Shown: piece by piece, positions 46,256-46,694 of the stretch
How the letters are laid out: every line of letters begins with the position of its first letter
Position numbering within the stretch: the first letter of the stretch is position 1
Origin: Chitinophagaceae bacterium
GTDB taxonomy: Bacteria > Bacteroidota > Bacteroidia > Chitinophagales > Chitinophagaceae
Direction of reading: 5' to 3'
Length of the DNA stretch: 46,694 nucleotides
Assembly (NCBI GenBank): GCA_014879545.1
Contig: JACSRV010000099.1
Coordinates: forward strand, 1-46,694
Made by a program: the position numbers and the translations under genes
The notes under the pieces: model-generated
Databases searched by the model: none
Told to the model about the DNA's origin: nothing
What the model saw: only the letters and a program-made list of their open reading frames with translations

Positions 46256-46694
46256 CTAATTCAAATTCGAAGTTACTGGCAGTGAATTTCTTGCTTTTAA
46301 CCTGGAGTGAACAAGCGCAGTCACCAGTTCAACAATATTTTTAGCTAAAGAATGGTTTAGAAACTTGTAGTCCAATGTCGACGACCAGTAGGTACTTATC
46401 CATAAAGTATGGTAGTCATACACATCAGCGACTTCATCGACTTTGTTGACAGTGGCTCCTTCAGTTCGGGTGGCGCAAATGATGATATTGCACTTCTCCT
46501 CCCTTCCAAGCCTTGCCACTGTATCTAACATTCTGCTTTTGGGATCGCCTGTACTCTCGATCCCGATTTTTATGCCGAACACATCGATCGTCAGGAGTAT
46601 ATCGGCATCATAGTTAATCGTATTGATTGAAGGGATTGCGTCAGGAAAGTTTGCGATGAGCATTTGGCAAACTTTTTTGATTGTTTCTGACTTT
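46256..46694 (-). CDS. Hypothetical protein, possibly cut by the window edge
   Basis: At least 135 residues. An ATG exists at 46663, but the frame stays open upstream to the right window edge, so the true start may lie outside. The sequence (DADILLTIDVFGIKIGIEST, KCNIIICATRTEGATV, DYHTLWISTYW) looks like an alpha/beta fold with acidic residues (DADILLTIDV, IGIEST) and an ICATRT strand, reminiscent of a nuclease-type or metal-binding core, but I cannot assign it. It leads the minus-strand operon with the helix-turn-helix gene. Confidence 0.55.
   Translation of the reverse strand, partial: KSETIKKVCQMLIANFPDAIPSINTINYDADILLTIDVFGIKIGIESTGDPKSRMLDTVARLGREEKCNIIICATRTEGATVNKVDEVADVYDYHTLWISTYWSSTLDYKFLNHSLAKNIVELVTALVHSRLKARNSLPVTSNLN

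Overview
The window looks like a member of the Bacteroidota, probably an environmental Chitinophagales/Chitinophagaceae-type bacterium. The evidence is: type IX secretion (T9SS) C-terminal sorting domains on three proteins, GEVED domains, a surface-lipoprotein/TonB-receptor arrangement, -7 promoter boxes of the TAnnTTTG type, few Shine-Dalgarno sequences in the chromosomal part, and a family 5-type tyrosine recombinase.

Positions 1-19750 are chromosomal. A giant minus-strand gene (168-12008) encodes a 3946-residue T9SS-exported adhesin-like protein with an N-terminal glycine-rich domain, two GEVED domains, 25 tandem repeats of about 89 residues and three Ig-like domains. A small lipoprotein gene follows. 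Next is a MarR regulator/YceI pair behind a palindromic operator candidate. Then comes a cobalamin-riboswitch-controlled plus-strand operon: DUF4465 protein, T9SS-sorted surface protein, BtuG-like beta-propeller lipoprotein and BtuB-like TonB receptor. It closes with an intrinsic terminator. The operon reads as an outer-membrane vitamin B12 capture and import system.

At 19754-19800 lies only the 3' half of a tRNA-Met (CAT anticodon) on the minus strand, immediately followed by a tyrosine recombinase. This is the left attachment junction of an integrated element. The intact tRNA copy is not in the window, so the element runs from about 19754 past the right edge (at least 26.9 kb). Its left part carries cargo: two related exported transglutaminase-like proteins, the second extended by an isolated RHS-core-like segment and a C-terminal HETTH metallopeptidase domain, followed by three small exported or lipoprotein genes. 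I read this as a candidate polymorphic toxin with immunity genes, and it is the best candidate here for a new system. Next come mobilisation functions: a VirD4/TraG-type coupling protein without its own membrane domain, a separate multi-pass membrane protein, an AbiE-type (type IV) toxin-antitoxin pair behind a direct-repeat operator, and a MobF (TrwC/TraI-type) relaxase on the opposite strand. No mating-pair-formation genes are visible.

From about 33.6 to 40.9 kb the style changes. Compact genes have strong Shine-Dalgarno sequences (GGAGG, AAGGAG) and resemble proteobacterial island genes: three small proteins, AlpA with two small partners, a P4-type integrase and a Cys-rich winged-helix protein. 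They are interrupted by AT-rich Bacteroidota-style cargo (35.1-38.1 kb), including an overlapping gene pair that shares a repeated G-D-N-S-P-A-V motif. This suggests a nested or composite island.

From 40.9 kb to the right edge there is a pyrimidine-skewed region without a convincing gene, a J-domain protein, a DUF1249/DUF6908-like protein, a serine recombinase preceded by a striking palindrome, an exported protein, and a minus-strand cluster of small element genes (coiled-coil protein, helix-turn-helix protein and a gene that may continue beyond the window).
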